64,000 nucleotides of DNA. It comes from Trichothermofontia sp037445115. Its GTDB lineage: Bacteria; Cyanobacteriota; Cyanobacteriia; B231. The DNA is taken from positions 10,655-74,654 of the forward strand of contig JBBILC010000005.1 of NCBI GenBank assembly GCA_037445115.1. The letters are read 5' to 3'. Numbering within the stretch: the first letter of the stretch is position 1; the number at the start of each line of letters is the position of its first letter. Of the stretch, positions 35,823 to 45,786 are shown piece by piece. Both the position numbers and the translations under genes were made by a program. The notes under the pieces were generated by a model. The model had not been told where the DNA came from and made no database searches. It saw nothing but the letters and a program-made list of their open reading frames with translations.

Positions 35823-37838
35823 CTAATCCGTAAAGCGAGGCGTGAGGCAATAGGGACAATCCATCCATTCCGGTTGTAGACCCGCCCCACAGGTACGACA
35901 GGTCAGTGAGGTCTTGCGCTTGGCCTTGAGTTCAGCCTCTAACCCCGTATCGGTAAAAGTAACCCGCTCCACTTCCTCAAACGTGGTCATCCCCTGGCGT
36001 ACCAGGTCAAGGCTGTAGGCGAGGAGGGTTTTCATGCCTTCCTCCACCGCAATTTCCTTAATGCGCTCGGTGGGGGCGCCTTCGTTAATGGCAATCTGTA
36101 GACGTTCGGTGGTCCGCAAGACTTCGTAGACCCCACAGCGGCCCTTGTAGCCAACACCGTTACACTTGGGACAGAGGTTGCCCGCATCTTTCGCCGCCTG
36201 AATTTGATCGGCAGTCAGGGTATTCGCTTTGTAGAAGGTGATATCGACTTCTGTCGAGGCGTTGAGGCCATAGCGAGCCAGTTCTTCGGGTGTGGGGGTG
36301 TAGGCGATGTAACATTTGTCGCAAACGCGGCGCATTAAGCGTTGGGCCACGACCCCCAGTAGAGCACCGGAGACCATGAAGGGTTCCACGCCCATTTCAT
36401 CCAGACGGGCGATCGCGCCAGCGGCGTCGTTGGTGTGCAATGTGGTTAATACCAAGTGTCCGGTTAAAGCAGCTTCGATCGCGGTTTTAGCCGTTTCCTT
36501 ATCCCGGGTTTCCCCCACCAGGATAATATCTGGGTCTTGCCGCAGAAAAGCCCGCAGAATCGAGGAAAAGTCCATCCCCTTCTCCCGAATGACCTGCACC
36601 TGGGTAATGCCCGGTAGTGCATATTCGATCGGGTCCTCTGCTGTACTGATATTGACCCCTGGATCATTCCGCTCCGCCAGGATCGAATACAGGGTAGTGG
36701 ATTTACCGGACCCTGTCGGTCCCGTGACCAGGATCAGGCCAAAGGGACGACTGGCCATTTCCCGCACCAGTGCCAGGGTTTCCGGGTCCGAGATGAGCTT
36801 ATCAAGACCCAGTTGGGTAGAGGAGTTATCCAGAATCCGGAGCACCACCTTTTCGCCATAGCGACTGGGCAGGGTATTCACCCGGAAGTCTACGTTGCGG
36901 CCCTGGAACTTGCGGCGAATCCGACCATCCTGAGGTGCCCGTCGCTCGGCAATATCGAGATCGGCAATGATTTTGAACCGGGAAGTCAGGGCCGGAATAA
37001 TTTTCTTGGGTAGCTTCGGGACCGGCTCTTGCAACACCCCATCTTTCCGGAAGCGAACCCGTAAATGCTCTTCCTGCGGCTCAATGTGGATATCCGACAC
37101 CCCTTCACTAAGGGCACGGGCCAGGATCTGGTTGACCATGCGAACCACGGGCGCACTCTCCGCTTCGCCGAGGGCTGCATTCAGGTCAACGTCCCCATCC
37201 TCGTCATCCGCATCTTCCAGGTCGTAATTGGCGAGGTCACTCTGCTTAATCTCCAAGTCTTCAGTCCGAATTTCCCGGACCTGGGCAGCGGCAGTCCCGG
37301 CTTTTTTGACGGCCTCATCCAGGTACCGGGCCAGGAGTTGTTCGTAGTCCTCCGGCGCGATCACGACCTTCCGAATCTGGAACCCCTTGAGAATCTTTTG
37401 CAGCTCGTCGAGGGCCAGCAGATTATCCGGCTCCACCATTGCGATCGTGACCGTGGGGGGCGTCTGGTTCTTATCCTTGGCGAGGGGAATCAAACGGTAC
37501 CGCCGACACACATCAATACTCACCAAGGTGTCGATCAGCCGACTGATCTCCTCTGGCGAGGTCTCGCTGATTTCCGGATCGAGAGACTCAATTCCGTAGA
37601 GAATCTTGAGTTCAAATAACTGCTGCTTCTTATACTGCCGTAGCAGATCGGGGGGTAACACCTTACCCGTTAGCTCGTTCAGAATTTCCGGCAAGGGCCG
37701 ACCTGATTTGCGGCTCTCAACCAGGGCCTGACTCATTTGGTTGGTATCGGCGAACCCCGCTTGCACCAATTGGTTACCAAAGGGGGAGAGGGTGTTATGG
37801 GCGATCAGTGCCCGTCGTGCAGAGGAAGAGTTGGTCAT
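35823..37838 (-). CDS. pilB: type IV pilus extension ATPase PilB
   Basis: 671 residues. An MshEN-type N-terminal domain (about 15-80, PFGNQLVQAGFADTNQMSQA) may bind cyclic di-GMP, as in other PilB/MshE proteins; the first Arg of the usual RLG motif is absent. The ATPase core has VTGPTGSGKSTTLYSILAER, DPDIILVGETRDKETAKTAI and a Zn-binding CDKC...CPKC region. A second CRTCG...CPYC zinc-finger-like tail ends the protein. It assembles pili for motility and competence. First gene of the operon pilB-pilT-pilC. Confidence 0.96.
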   Translation of the reverse strand: MTNSSSARRALIAHNTLSPFGNQLVQAGFADTNQMSQALVESRKSGRPLPEILNELTGKVLPPDLLRQYKKQQLFELKILYGIESLDPEISETSPEEISRLIDTLVSIDVCRRYRLIPLAKDKNQTPPTVTIAMVEPDNLLALDELQKILKGFQIRKVVIAPEDYEQLLARYLDEAVKKAGTAAAQVREIRTEDLEIKQSDLANYDLEDADDEDGDVDLNAALGEAESAPVVRMVNQILARALSEGVSDIHIEPQEEHLRVRFRKDGVLQEPVPKLPKKIIPALTSRFKIIADLDIAERRAPQDGRIRRKFQGRNVDFRVNTLPSRYGEKVVLRILDNSSTQLGLDKLISDPETLALVREMASRPFGLILVTGPTGSGKSTTLYSILAERNDPGVNISTAEDPIEYALPGITQVQVIREKGMDFSSILRAFLRQDPDIILVGETRDKETAKTAIEAALTGHLVLTTLHTNDAAGAIARLDEMGVEPFMVSGALLGVVAQRLMRRVCDKCYIAYTPTPEELARYGLNASTEVDITFYKANTLTADQIQAAKDAGNLCPKCNGVGYKGRCGVYEVLRTTERLQIAINEGAPTERIKEIAVEEGMKTLLAYSLDLVRQGMTTFEEVERVTFTDTGLEAELKAKRKTSLTCRTCGAGLQPEWMDCPYCLTPRFTD

Positions 37839-38516
37839 AGCAAGTCGGGGGTGAAGGAAGAAGGGTTGCTTATGGTTGAGTATTCCCAGATTTCAGCGCA
37901 AAGGCAATGATCGGGTTCACACAAACTGGGAGAGGCTTCTGAGATCCCGTGGGTAAATCTCACACAAGCTGCGGAAACGAATGGTTAAGCCCCTGATACT
38001 GGTTACGTTAATGACTCACCGCGCCCATCCGGCTAAATGGGGGCGACGGGAAGGCCCGATTGCCCAGAATCCTGAGCACACCGGGGACAACCGATCGCAC
38101 AGCGTTCGTACCGAGTCTGCTCGAAGGTTGCGTGTCACCAGCACACCTTGCTTTGGATGATAACCTTTCCTTTCGGTGTGGGAAGGCGTGGAATATTATA
38201 TAGATTATAAATTTTTATTGATGAACAGGGGAAATTTTTAGCCCCAAGTGCCCCAAGTGGCAGCACCCCTTACCTGCGCTGATACCGAGGAGGGTCGGGA
38301 CGATTAGCCCCCGTTCGGGCACCGTCGTACCCTAGGGTAAGCAGCAACAAGGCAGGATGCTGGGCACTACCTGGTTTGGGCAGCGCACGAGGGGTCATCT
38401 TGCACCCTGAGCTATTTTGCCAGCCATTTTGCACAATCGAATCAATCGCAGTAGATTGAGGAGGGGCATCGCATTGCCCTATTGCTGTTTCGCGAAGAGT
38501 ATAGGGTTCGATCACA
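37839..38516. other. divergent promoter region of pilB and grpE
   Basis: 678 bases without a supported gene. An AT-rich core at 38192-38223 (AATATTATATAGATTATAAA) probably carries promoter elements for one or both directions. A minus-strand frame at 38270-38557 overlaps the grpE start and is rejected. No CIRCE inverted repeat (TTAGCACTC-N9-GAGTGCTAA) is present, so heat control is probably not by HrcA at this locus. Confidence 0.5.
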
Positions 38517-39314
38517 ATGGTAGAGGAGAGCAAGCAGCCAACCGAGATGGCAGACAACCCAGTAGGTACCCCTGAATCCTCGGTATCCAGCCTAGAGACA
38601 GAGGCAAGTCCGGAACTGGCATCACCTGATGTGCCTGAATTAGACAGTACTGCCGAGGTTGACCTCGATCAAATTGCGGCTGAAATTCTGGCGGAAGAAG
38701 CTACCAAGCTCCCCCCGCCAGCGGCGGTGGAATCCCCACCCGCTCCCGAACCACCGGCGATTGCCGAGCCGTCGCCAGAACTCCTAGCGGCTGTAGAAAC
38801 GCTCAAGCAGGAGATTCAGACACTCAAGTCACAACTTGAAGATCGCACCAGTCAGTATATGCGGCTGGCGGCTGATTTTGAGAACTTCCGCAAGCGGACC
38901 AGCAAAGAGAAAGAGGACTTGGATCACCAAGTCAAGCTGGCAGTCTTGGCGGAGGTTTTACCCGTTGTGGATAGTTTTGAGCGTGCCCGCTCCCATATTA
39001 AGGCTAAAACGGACGCTGAGATGTCCATTCATAAAGACTATCAGGGGGTTTATAAGCAGTTGGTGGACTGCCTGAAGCGGCTGGGGGTTGCGCCGATGCG
39101 GGCAGAGGGAAAACCCTTTGATCCCAACTGGCATGAAGCCGTCCTCCAGGCCCCCAGTGCCGAGCATGAGGAAGGGACGGTCATGGAAGAGCTTGTGCGC
39201 GGCTACCTGTTGGGAGAGCGGGTGTTACGCCATGCTATGGTCAAAGTGGCAATGGCTCCAGAACCCGGATCAGAAGTGCCCCCGGTGGCTACTGAAGGGG
39301 AATCAGAAAGCTAA
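38517..39314 (+). CDS. grpE: nucleotide exchange factor GrpE
   Basis: Releases ADP from DnaK. 265 residues. The first 95 are an acidic, Pro/Glu/Ala-rich disordered leader; the fold begins at the long coiled coil (AVETLKQEIQTLKSQLEDRT) with the signature YMRLAADFENFRKRTSKEKE, followed by the beta-wing domain ending LLGERVLRHAMVKVAMAPEP. It leads the chaperone series grpE-dnaK-dnaJ, 162 bases before dnaK. Confidence 0.96.
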   Translation: MVEESKQPTEMADNPVGTPESSVSSLETEASPELASPDVPELDSTAEVDLDQIAAEILAEEATKLPPPAAVESPPAPEPPAIAEPSPELLAAVETLKQEIQTLKSQLEDRTSQYMRLAADFENFRKRTSKEKEDLDHQVKLAVLAEVLPVVDSFERARSHIKAKTDAEMSIHKDYQGVYKQLVDCLKRLGVAPMRAEGKPFDPNWHEAVLQAPSAEHEEGTVMEELVRGYLLGERVLRHAMVKVAMAPEPGSEVPPVATEGESES

Positions 39315-39394
39315 GGGCAGGCTACCCCCGGACGGGCAGTGATGACCGTTGGGTTACAAAAAACAAACAAAAATTAATCATGGGGACGATCGCA

Positions 39395-39414
39395 TTTCCG
39401 CAATTATGCGGAAA
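39395..39414. promoter_or_regulatory. perfect inverted repeat upstream of dnaK
   Basis: TTTCCGCA-ATTA-TGCGGAAA, 62 bases before the dnaK start. It could be an operator or a small transcript hairpin. Not CIRCE. Confidence 0.45.
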
Positions 39415-39476
39415 CATTGGGGATATATGTGTTCGCACTGACGTGACTTCGTTGTGTTACTTTATCACCACAGGCT

Positions 39477-41424
39477 ATGGGAAAAGTTATTGGCATCGAC
39501 TTAGGCACAACTAATAGTTGTGTTGCGGTTCTCGAAGGTGGACAGCCGGTCGTCATCCCCAACTCGGAAGGCGGGCGAACAACTCCTAGTATGGTCGCGT
39601 TTGGGCGGGCAGGCGATCGCCTCGTCGGTCAGTTGGCTAAGCGTCAGGCCATTACCAATCCCGAAAATACTATCTACAGCATTAAGCGGTTTATTGGGCG
39701 TCGCTGGGAGGATACCGAAGTCGAGCGTAGTCGGGTTTCCTACCACTGTGTAATGGGTAAGGATGATACGGTAGATGTCCAAGTCCGGGGACGCGTCCAT
39801 ACGCCCCAGGAAATTTCCTCCATGCTTCTACAAAAGCTTAAGCAGGACGCAGAAGCCTATCTAGGAGAGACGGTGGAGCAGGCAGTGATTACCGTGCCGG
39901 CTTACTTTACCGATGCCCAACGACAAGCGACTAAGGATGCGGGCACGATCGCGGGTCTAGAGGTTCTGCGCATCATTAACGAACCGACCGCCGCCGCCCT
40001 ATCCTTTGGCTTAGATAAACAGGATGAAGAACAAATTGTCCTCGTCNNNNNNNNNNNNNNNNNNNNNNNNTGATGTCGCGATCCTGCAACTGGGAGATGG
40101 GGTCCTGGAAGTCCAAGCCACGGCGGGGAACAACCACCTGGGCGGGGACGATTTCGATGGCATGATTGTCACCTGGATGATCGATACCTTTAAGGAACAT
40201 GAGGGGATTGATCTCGCGGTGGACAAGATGGCGCTGCAACGCCTTCGGGAGGCGGCAGAGAAGGCCAAGATTGAGCTATCGAATATGGTGACGACTTCAA
40301 TTAATTTGCCCTTTATTACGGCGGATGAGTCGGGGCCAAAGCACCTAGAGATGGAGTTAACGCGGGCCAAGTTTGAGGCGTTGTGTGCCGATTTAATCCA
40401 GGGCACGATCGATCCGGTTGCCCAAGCCCTGAAGGACGCTGGGTTGCAGCCCGGTGACATCGATCGCATCCTGCTTGTGGGGGGGTCAACCCGTATCCCC
40501 GCTGTCCAGGAGGCGATTCGGCAATATTTCGACGGGAAGTCGCCGGAGCGATCGGTCAATCCCGATGAAGCCGTAGCCCAGGGAGCCGCCATTCAAGGGG
40601 GGGTCTTGGGGGGTGAAGTTAAGGATCTGTTACTGCTGGATGTGACGCCCCTCTCCTTGGGAATTGAAACCCTGGGCGAAGTCTTCACAAAAATTATTGA
40701 ACGCAACACCACGATCCCGACCAGCAAATCCCAGGTCTTCTCAACGGCCACGGATGGCCAAACCTCGGTGGAAATCCATGTGTTACAAGGGGAGCGTCCC
40801 CTCGCCCGTGATAACAAGAGCCTCGGTAAGTTTATTCTGGCGGGGATTCCTCCGGCACCGCGTGGCGTGCCCCAAATTGAGGTGACCTTTGCGATCGATG
40901 CTAACGGGATTCTGAAGGTATCGGCCCGCGATCGGGGCACCAACCGCGAACAAAGTATCAAGATTACTAACACAGGGGGCCTGAGCGCCAATGAAGTCGA
41001 ACGGTTGCGCCAGGAAGCTGAAGTGTATGCCGAAGCCGATGGGCGACGCCGACAGATGGTGGAACTTCAGAATCAGATGGATAGCATCCTCTACAGTTAT
41101 GAGTCCACCCTGAAGGAAAATCCCGACGCGGTCCGCGACGAAATCAAAACCCAAGTCGATACCCATACCCGTACCCTGCGTACCCTGTTCAAGGATGAGT
41201 CGGTTTCACCCACCGTGGTTCAGGAAAAGATCAGCGAGTTGCAGCAAACGATTCTGCTGGTTGGTAGTTCGCTATATGGGCGGTCAGGCAGCAGCAGTAA
41301 TGGGTATAGTGGAACGGGAACACCTCCAATTCAGAGCAGCCCGCCCCCAGCCCCCGTGGGGGAAGCGGACGGTGAATACGAGGGAGACGAAACCGTCGCC
41401 GCCGATTACGAAGCGGTTGAATAG
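39477..41424 (+). CDS. dnaK: molecular chaperone DnaK (with assembly gap)
   Basis: Hsp70 chaperone. The ATPase domain starts MGKVIGIDLGTTNSCVAVLE and continues to the substrate-binding domain (LLLDVTPLSLGIETLGEVFT) and a Gly/Ser-rich tail ending VAADYEAVE. A run of N at 40047-40070 interrupts it exactly where the conserved FDLGGGTF of the phosphate-2 loop should be; the reading frame on the far side is shifted by one base relative to the near side. Eight codons less one base (23 bases) would restore the frame, so the 24 N are an estimate and the gene is probably intact, about 648 residues. One of several DnaK forms likely in the genome; it lies next to its co-chaperone genes. Confidence 0.93.
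40047..40070. other. assembly gap (24 N) inside dnaK
   Basis: Unknown bases. From the flanking codons the missing segment should encode the GGG-rich phosphate loop of Hsp70, probably a G-rich stretch hard to sequence. Confidence 0.95.
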
Positions 41425-41560
41425 GCCGTCGGCGATCGCCACCAAACCGAGTTCGGACAGGGGGGCCAGCGGCAGGTGACCGTAGCGATTTGCAGCCTGC
41501 TGCTGTATCGCTTATTGTACTTTTATAACCTTTCCTATCCTTCCTAACCCTAAAGCTCCT

Positions 41561-42694
41561 ATGCCCCGTGACTACTACGAAATTCTTGGTGTCTCTCGGA
41601 ATGCAGATAAAGAGGAGATCAAGCGGGCCTACCGTCGGTTGGCACGTAAATATCACCCGGACGTGAACAAGGAGCCGGGGGCAGAAGAGCAACTCAAGGA
41701 AATCAACCAGGCATACAAAGTCCTCTCTGACCCGGAAACACGCGTTCGCTACGATCGATTCGGCGAAGCCGGCGTTGCGGGTGCAGGTGCAGGCTTCCAA
41801 GACATTGGTGACTTTGGGGCAGGCTTCGCCGACATTTTTGAAAGCTTCTTCAGTGGCTTTGCCAGTGGCGTCGGGGGCCAGACAGCCTCGACGCGGCGAC
41901 GCGGTCCCACGCGGGGCGACGATCTGCGGTATGACCTGCGGCTGGATTTTCGGGAAGCCATTTTTGGTGGCGAGAAAGAAATCCGGATCGAACACCTGGA
42001 AACCTGCGCCACCTGTGACGGCTCCGGAGCCAAGCCTGGAACCCGCCCCAGTACCTGTACCACCTGTAGTGGGGCGGGCCAAGTCCGGCGAGCGACCCGC
42101 ACCCCCTTTGGTAGCTTCACCCAGGTTTCCGTCTGTCCCACGTGTAATGGGGTTGGGCAGGTGATCGAGGATAAGTGTGATGACTGCGGTGGGCGAGGCC
42201 AGAAGCAGAAAACTAAGAAACTTAAGATTACGATTCCAGGGGGTGTGGACAGTGGTACCCGACTGCGCGTCTCTAATGAAGGGGATGCGGGCCGACGAGG
42301 GGGACCCCCAGGGGATCTGTACGTGTACCTGTTTGTCAATGAGGACGCTGAATTCAAACGGGAAGGGATCGACATTCTCTCTGAAGTCAAACTGAGCTAT
42401 CTGCAAGCAATCCTGGGATGTCCGCTAGAGGTGAATACGGTTGATGGCGTTGAAGAAATTATGATCCCTCCTGGCACCCAACCAGGCCGGGAGTTGGTTT
42501 TGGAGGGGAAAGGCGTGCCCAAATTGGGGAATCCGGTCGCCCGTGGGGACCATCGCATTACGGTTCGGGTGGAAATTCCGACCCGATTGGGTCATGAGGA
42601 GCGGGAACTCCTGGAAAAGCTAGCCAAGGTTCGCGGTGAGCGCGTGGGGGGCAAGGGCGGTGCTGGTTTCCTGGGAGGGCTGTTTCACAAATGA
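41561..42694 (+). CDS. dnaJ: molecular chaperone DnaJ
   Basis: 377 residues, complete class A J-protein. J domain at 1-70 with the HPD motif (ARKYHPDVNKEPG), a Gly/Phe-rich linker with AGAGAGF, four CxxCxGxG zinc repeats (CATCDGSG, CTTCSGAG, CPTCNGVG, CDDCGGRG) and the C-terminal substrate domain. Delivers clients to the DnaK encoded upstream and stimulates its ATPase. Its stop codon overlaps the start of the next gene (ATGA), so the two are translationally coupled. Confidence 0.97.
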   Translation: MPRDYYEILGVSRNADKEEIKRAYRRLARKYHPDVNKEPGAEEQLKEINQAYKVLSDPETRVRYDRFGEAGVAGAGAGFQDIGDFGAGFADIFESFFSGFASGVGGQTASTRRRGPTRGDDLRYDLRLDFREAIFGGEKEIRIEHLETCATCDGSGAKPGTRPSTCTTCSGAGQVRRATRTPFGSFTQVSVCPTCNGVGQVIEDKCDDCGGRGQKQKTKKLKITIPGGVDSGTRLRVSNEGDAGRRGGPPGDLYVYLFVNEDAEFKREGIDILSEVKLSYLQAILGCPLEVNTVDGVEEIMIPPGTQPGRELVLEGKGVPKLGNPVARGDHRITVRVEIPTRLGHEERELLEKLAKVRGERVGGKGGAGFLGGLFHK

Positions 42695-42978
42695 CCGCTC
42701 CCGGTACTCCCCAAACGCCCTTGTCCCTTATCCCCGATGCCCAACTGGATCTGCGGGGCACCCCCTGCCCCATCAATTTTGTGAAGACCAAGCTACGGCT
42801 AGAGCAATTAGCCCCAGGTGGGTTACTGGAGGTTTGGTTGGATGCAGGGGAACCGATCGAACAAGTACCGGATAGTTTGACGATGGCAGGCTACCCGATC
42901 GAAGCGATTCAAGCAAATACAACGGGTTTTTTCCATGTTTGGGTGCGCCGTCCCGTTGAGTTAGCCACTGGCGGCTAA
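42691..42978 (+). CDS. TusA/SirA-like sulfurtransferase-family protein
   Basis: 95 residues. One TusA-type fold with LDLRGTPCPINFVKTKLRLE, where the active-site Cys of the CPxP motif is present but the second Pro is Asn (CPIN). TusA proteins carry persulfide sulfur for tRNA thiolation and cofactor synthesis. The following LEVWLDAGEPIEQVPDSLTM is typical of the family. Coupled to dnaJ by a four-base overlap and followed after three bases by rsgA. Its cellular partner is unknown; the operon suggests a link to protein or ribosome quality. Confidence 0.88.
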   Translation: MTAPGTPQTPLSLIPDAQLDLRGTPCPINFVKTKLRLEQLAPGGLLEVWLDAGEPIEQVPDSLTMAGYPIEAIQANTTGFFHVWVRRPVELATGG

Positions 42979-42981
42979 GGA

Positions 42982-44115
42982 ATGGAACCTGAAGACTTTG
43001 CTGATTTATCGCCGGGTTTGCATCCCCTCAGTTGGCAGGGATCGGTGCTCTCGGTGCAGGCGAACTATTACTGGGTCCGGCTCGATCATGCCTTGACGAG
43101 TGAGCAAGCCCCTGGGGTGGGTTCCCCCGATCAGGATGACAGCGGGGCAATACGCCCGACGATGCTCCTCTGTACCCGACGCGCCAAGTTAAAAAAGCTG
43201 GGTCAGCGCGTGAGTGTGGGCGATCGGGTGCTGGTTGAGGAACCGGATTGGGCGGGAAGCCGGGGGGCCATCACAGCGGTCCTACCCCGGCAAAATTTCC
43301 TCGCCCGTCCCCCGATCGCCAATGTCGATCAGGTGATTTTGGTTTTTGCTCTTAAGAAGCCCGATCTCGATAGCCGACAACTCACCCGTTTTCTGGTGCA
43401 GATCGAACACAGTGGCCTCAATCTACGCTTGGTGCTCAGCAAAAGCGATCTCGCCAGCCCAAACGAGCGGCAAGCCTGGTGCGATCGCCTAGCCGATTGG
43501 GGATATGCCTGCCATTGCCTCAGTGCCCACACGGGCGAGGGGGTTGCCACCCTCCTGGCGGCCTTGCAGGGCCGTACCAGTGCTTTGGCGGGTCCTTCTG
43601 GTGTGGGCAAGTCGAGCTTGATTAATCGGCTGATTCCATCGGCAGATCTGCGGGTGGGGGCAGTATCCGGCAAGCTGGCGCGGGGACGGCATACCACCCG
43701 CCATGTTGAATTACTCCAACTCCCGCAGGGCGGACTATTGGCGGATACACCGGGCTTTAATCAGCCGGATATTACCTGCTCGCCAGGAGAGTTAGCGGCC
43801 TGCTTTCCAGAAATTCGTCAACGGTTGCAAGCGGGGACGTGTCAATTTACCGACTGCTTGCACGATGAGGAGCCAGCCTGTGTCATTCGGGGTGATTGGG
43901 AGCGTTATGAGCATTACCGGGTCTTACTAGCAGAGGCGATCGCCTATCAGGCCCAATTGAGCCAACAAACAACACCTGACGCCCAGTTAAAACGCCGTAC
44001 AGGGCAGGCTGGGCAAGCTCACTATGAACCTCGGTTGGCCCCCAAGAAATATCGACGGCCCTCTCGCCGCACCCAGCAGCAAAACCTGGGAACCCTCTAT
44101 CAAGACCTAGATTAA
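42982..44115 (+). CDS. rsgA: small ribosomal subunit biogenesis GTPase RsgA
   Basis: 377 residues. A circularly permuted GTPase: G4 (LVLSKSDLA) comes before G1 (AGPSGVGKSSLINRL) and G3 (LADTPGFNQ). An OB-fold N-terminus (about 15-100) precedes it, and a zinc site (GTCQFTDCLHDEEPACVIRG) follows. It helps late 30S maturation. The C-terminus is basic (RLAPKKYRRPSRRTQQQN), suited to rRNA binding. Last gene of the dnaK-dnaJ-tusA-like-rsgA run. A perfect hairpin at 44134-44163 probably ends the transcript. Confidence 0.95.
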   Translation: MEPEDFADLSPGLHPLSWQGSVLSVQANYYWVRLDHALTSEQAPGVGSPDQDDSGAIRPTMLLCTRRAKLKKLGQRVSVGDRVLVEEPDWAGSRGAITAVLPRQNFLARPPIANVDQVILVFALKKPDLDSRQLTRFLVQIEHSGLNLRLVLSKSDLASPNERQAWCDRLADWGYACHCLSAHTGEGVATLLAALQGRTSALAGPSGVGKSSLINRLIPSADLRVGAVSGKLARGRHTTRHVELLQLPQGGLLADTPGFNQPDITCSPGELAACFPEIRQRLQAGTCQFTDCLHDEEPACVIRGDWERYEHYRVLLAEAIAYQAQLSQQTTPDAQLKRRTGQAGQAHYEPRLAPKKYRRPSRRTQQQNLGTLYQDLD

Positions 44116-44133
44116 AATAGGAACTAAATTAAT

Positions 44134-44163
44134 GGGAACCATGAGACCAACATCATGGTTCCC
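44134..44163. terminator. bidirectional hairpin between rsgA and the GNAT gene
   Basis: GGGAACCATGA and TCATGGTTCCC form a perfect 11-bp stem with an eight-base loop. Both convergent genes end nearby. The T-run is weak on both sides. Confidence 0.65.
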
Positions 44164-44191
44164 AAACCAGTATTCCCCCTCCCCTCTGTTT

Positions 44192-44656
44192 TTATGGCGT
44201 TAACGCCCGCTCGACCAAACAATCGGGGCGGTGCTGACGCCACTCCCATACCACACCATCCTCCGGATGACTAACTGAGCCGACGCAAGTAAAGCCCAGT
44301 TTCTTGAGGATGCGAGTCGAGGCATTTTCCTCAGGCAAGGTTTGAGCCTTGATGCTCGCCGCACCGGATTTAACGGCCAGATCGACCAAATGTTGAGCCA
44401 TGCGGGTTGCAATCCCTCGTCCCTCATGCCCTGGGAAAGTAAAATAAGCGATTTCAACTTCTCCAGATACAGGAGGACTTTTATAAGCGCAGGTTCCAAC
44501 AAACAGACCTTCTTCCTCAGCCAAGTAACCTACCCACGGCAAGGGTGGCAACCCTTGGGGATACATGGCAAGCGTTGATGCACACAAGTCTTGCAGAAAT
44601 TCAGATCCTTGTATGCTTGGGCTAGACATAAGCTCCTGGGTAATCGCATGAAAGAT
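44192..44656 (-). CDS. GNAT family N-acetyltransferase
   Basis: 154 residues from ATG 44656, chosen because AAAGG lies seven bases before it and the GNAT fold begins there; the frame runs back to 44725. Acetyl-CoA site: GHEGRGIATRMAQHLVDLAV, the Q/RxxGxG/A motif. The pattern VEIAYFTFPGHEGRG resembles RimJ/RimL-type enzymes. The substrate cannot be told. Convergent with rsgA. Confidence 0.88.
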   Translation of the reverse strand: MFHAITQELMSSPSIQGSEFLQDLCASTLAMYPQGLPPLPWVGYLAEEEGLFVGTCAYKSPPVSGEVEIAYFTFPGHEGRGIATRMAQHLVDLAVKSGAASIKAQTLPEENASTRILKKLGFTCVGSVSHPEDGVVWEWRQHRPDCLVERALTP

Positions 44657-45041
44657 CATTTTTATACCTTTCGATAGGCTTGATTTAGGAATTCTTGATT
44701 TCAGCCCCATGCTTAGCTTGCACAAGCAGACATTATAGTGCTTCTTGGCAAATCACGAAGTATTGATTAAGGAGATCTCTAATTTTGGATCGGGGCAGTT
44801 GAACTGCCCCAACTGGCGAGATTACCTTACTTGTAAGCGCAAAATTTGTATTTTTCGAGGTGCCCTTAACTTGAATCCGCTCATCTTTTCAAAAGATTTC
44901 TGCCGCATGACGCTCACCTAGTCGGGTGGGAACGCATCACCCTATATGGGCATGTTTACCCTGGCTGAGAACCGATAGCATAGTCTGCATGTGGGTAGTC
45001 TAGATGACTCAAAATAGACCTACAACAGCCTGAGTGACTGT
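44657..45041. other. intergenic region with a 19-bp palindrome
   Basis: GGGGCAGTT-G-AACTGCCCC at 44792-44810 is a perfect hairpin, probably one of the dispersed palindromes of this genome. No gene is seen here; the rest is AT-richer and should hold promoters for the two divergent neighbours. Confidence 0.5.
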
Positions 45042-45782
45042 ATGCCCTTTATTCCTAGAGATCTAACTATGATGGCAGTTTCTTCCCCCTCCGTGACGAT
45101 CGGTCTTTTGCTCTTCCCCGGCCTAACCCAGCTTGATGTGATGGGTCCGTACCAAGTCTTTGCCTTTATGCCCGATACCCAAATTCTCTTGATTTGGAAA
45201 ACCTTAGATCCCATTCAAACCGCTGAAGGGTTAACCTTATTGCCCACCCAAACCTTTGCCGATTGTCCCCCCTTGGATGTCCTCTGCGTTCCCGGCGGGC
45301 CGGGGCAAGCGGCGGTCATGGGTGATCGAGCGGTTCTTAGCTTTCTGCAACAACACGGAGAAACCGCCCGATTTGTAACCTCGGTTTGCACTGGATCATT
45401 GCTACTCGCGGCTGCAGGGCTTCTCCAAGGCTATCGCGCTGCTAGTCACTGGGCTGTACGGGATCAATTAATGCGATTGGGGGTTGAAGTGGGTCAAGAA
45501 CGGGTGGTGATCGATCGCAATCGTGTTAGCGGAGGGGGTATTACTGCTGGCATTGACTTTGGCCTCCAGATTGCCAGCCTGCTCCGAGGGGAAGAAACGG
45601 CCAAATTGATTCAACTGTCGTTGGAATATAACCCTGCCCCTCCCTATGCGGTTGGGTCCCCGGAATTAGCAGGGGAAGCCCTCGTCACGGCGGCGAAGCA
45701 ACTAGCTGCTCCCGCGCTTGAGGCCCTGTGGGCGGAAACTGAGAAGGCCGCCGATCGCCTAGGATTGCTCGTATCAGGGTAG
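45042..45782 (+). CDS. DJ-1/PfpI family protein
   Basis: 246 residues. The nucleophile elbow with Cys is TSVCTGSLLLAAAGLL, and the preceding strand VTIGLLLFPGLTQLDVMGPY and VLCVPGGPGQ are typical of the DJ-1/ThiJ/PfpI superfamily, close to the isonitrile-hydratase or AraC-associated amidase-like branch. No DNA-binding domain follows. The first start at 45042 is used; starts at 45069 or 45072 are equally possible. Possible roles: glyoxalase, hydratase or stress protein. Confidence 0.88.
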   Translation: MPFIPRDLTMMAVSSPSVTIGLLLFPGLTQLDVMGPYQVFAFMPDTQILLIWKTLDPIQTAEGLTLLPTQTFADCPPLDVLCVPGGPGQAAVMGDRAVLSFLQQHGETARFVTSVCTGSLLLAAAGLLQGYRAASHWAVRDQLMRLGVEVGQERVVIDRNRVSGGGITAGIDFGLQIASLLRGEETAKLIQLSLEYNPAPPYAVGSPELAGEALVTAAKQLAAPALEALWAETEKAADRLGLLVSG

Positions 45783-45786
45783 GGGG

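Noticed and set aside
38270..38557. 95-residue minus-strand frame before grpE
   Set aside because: Overlaps the grpE start and looks like chance coding in GC-rich DNA.
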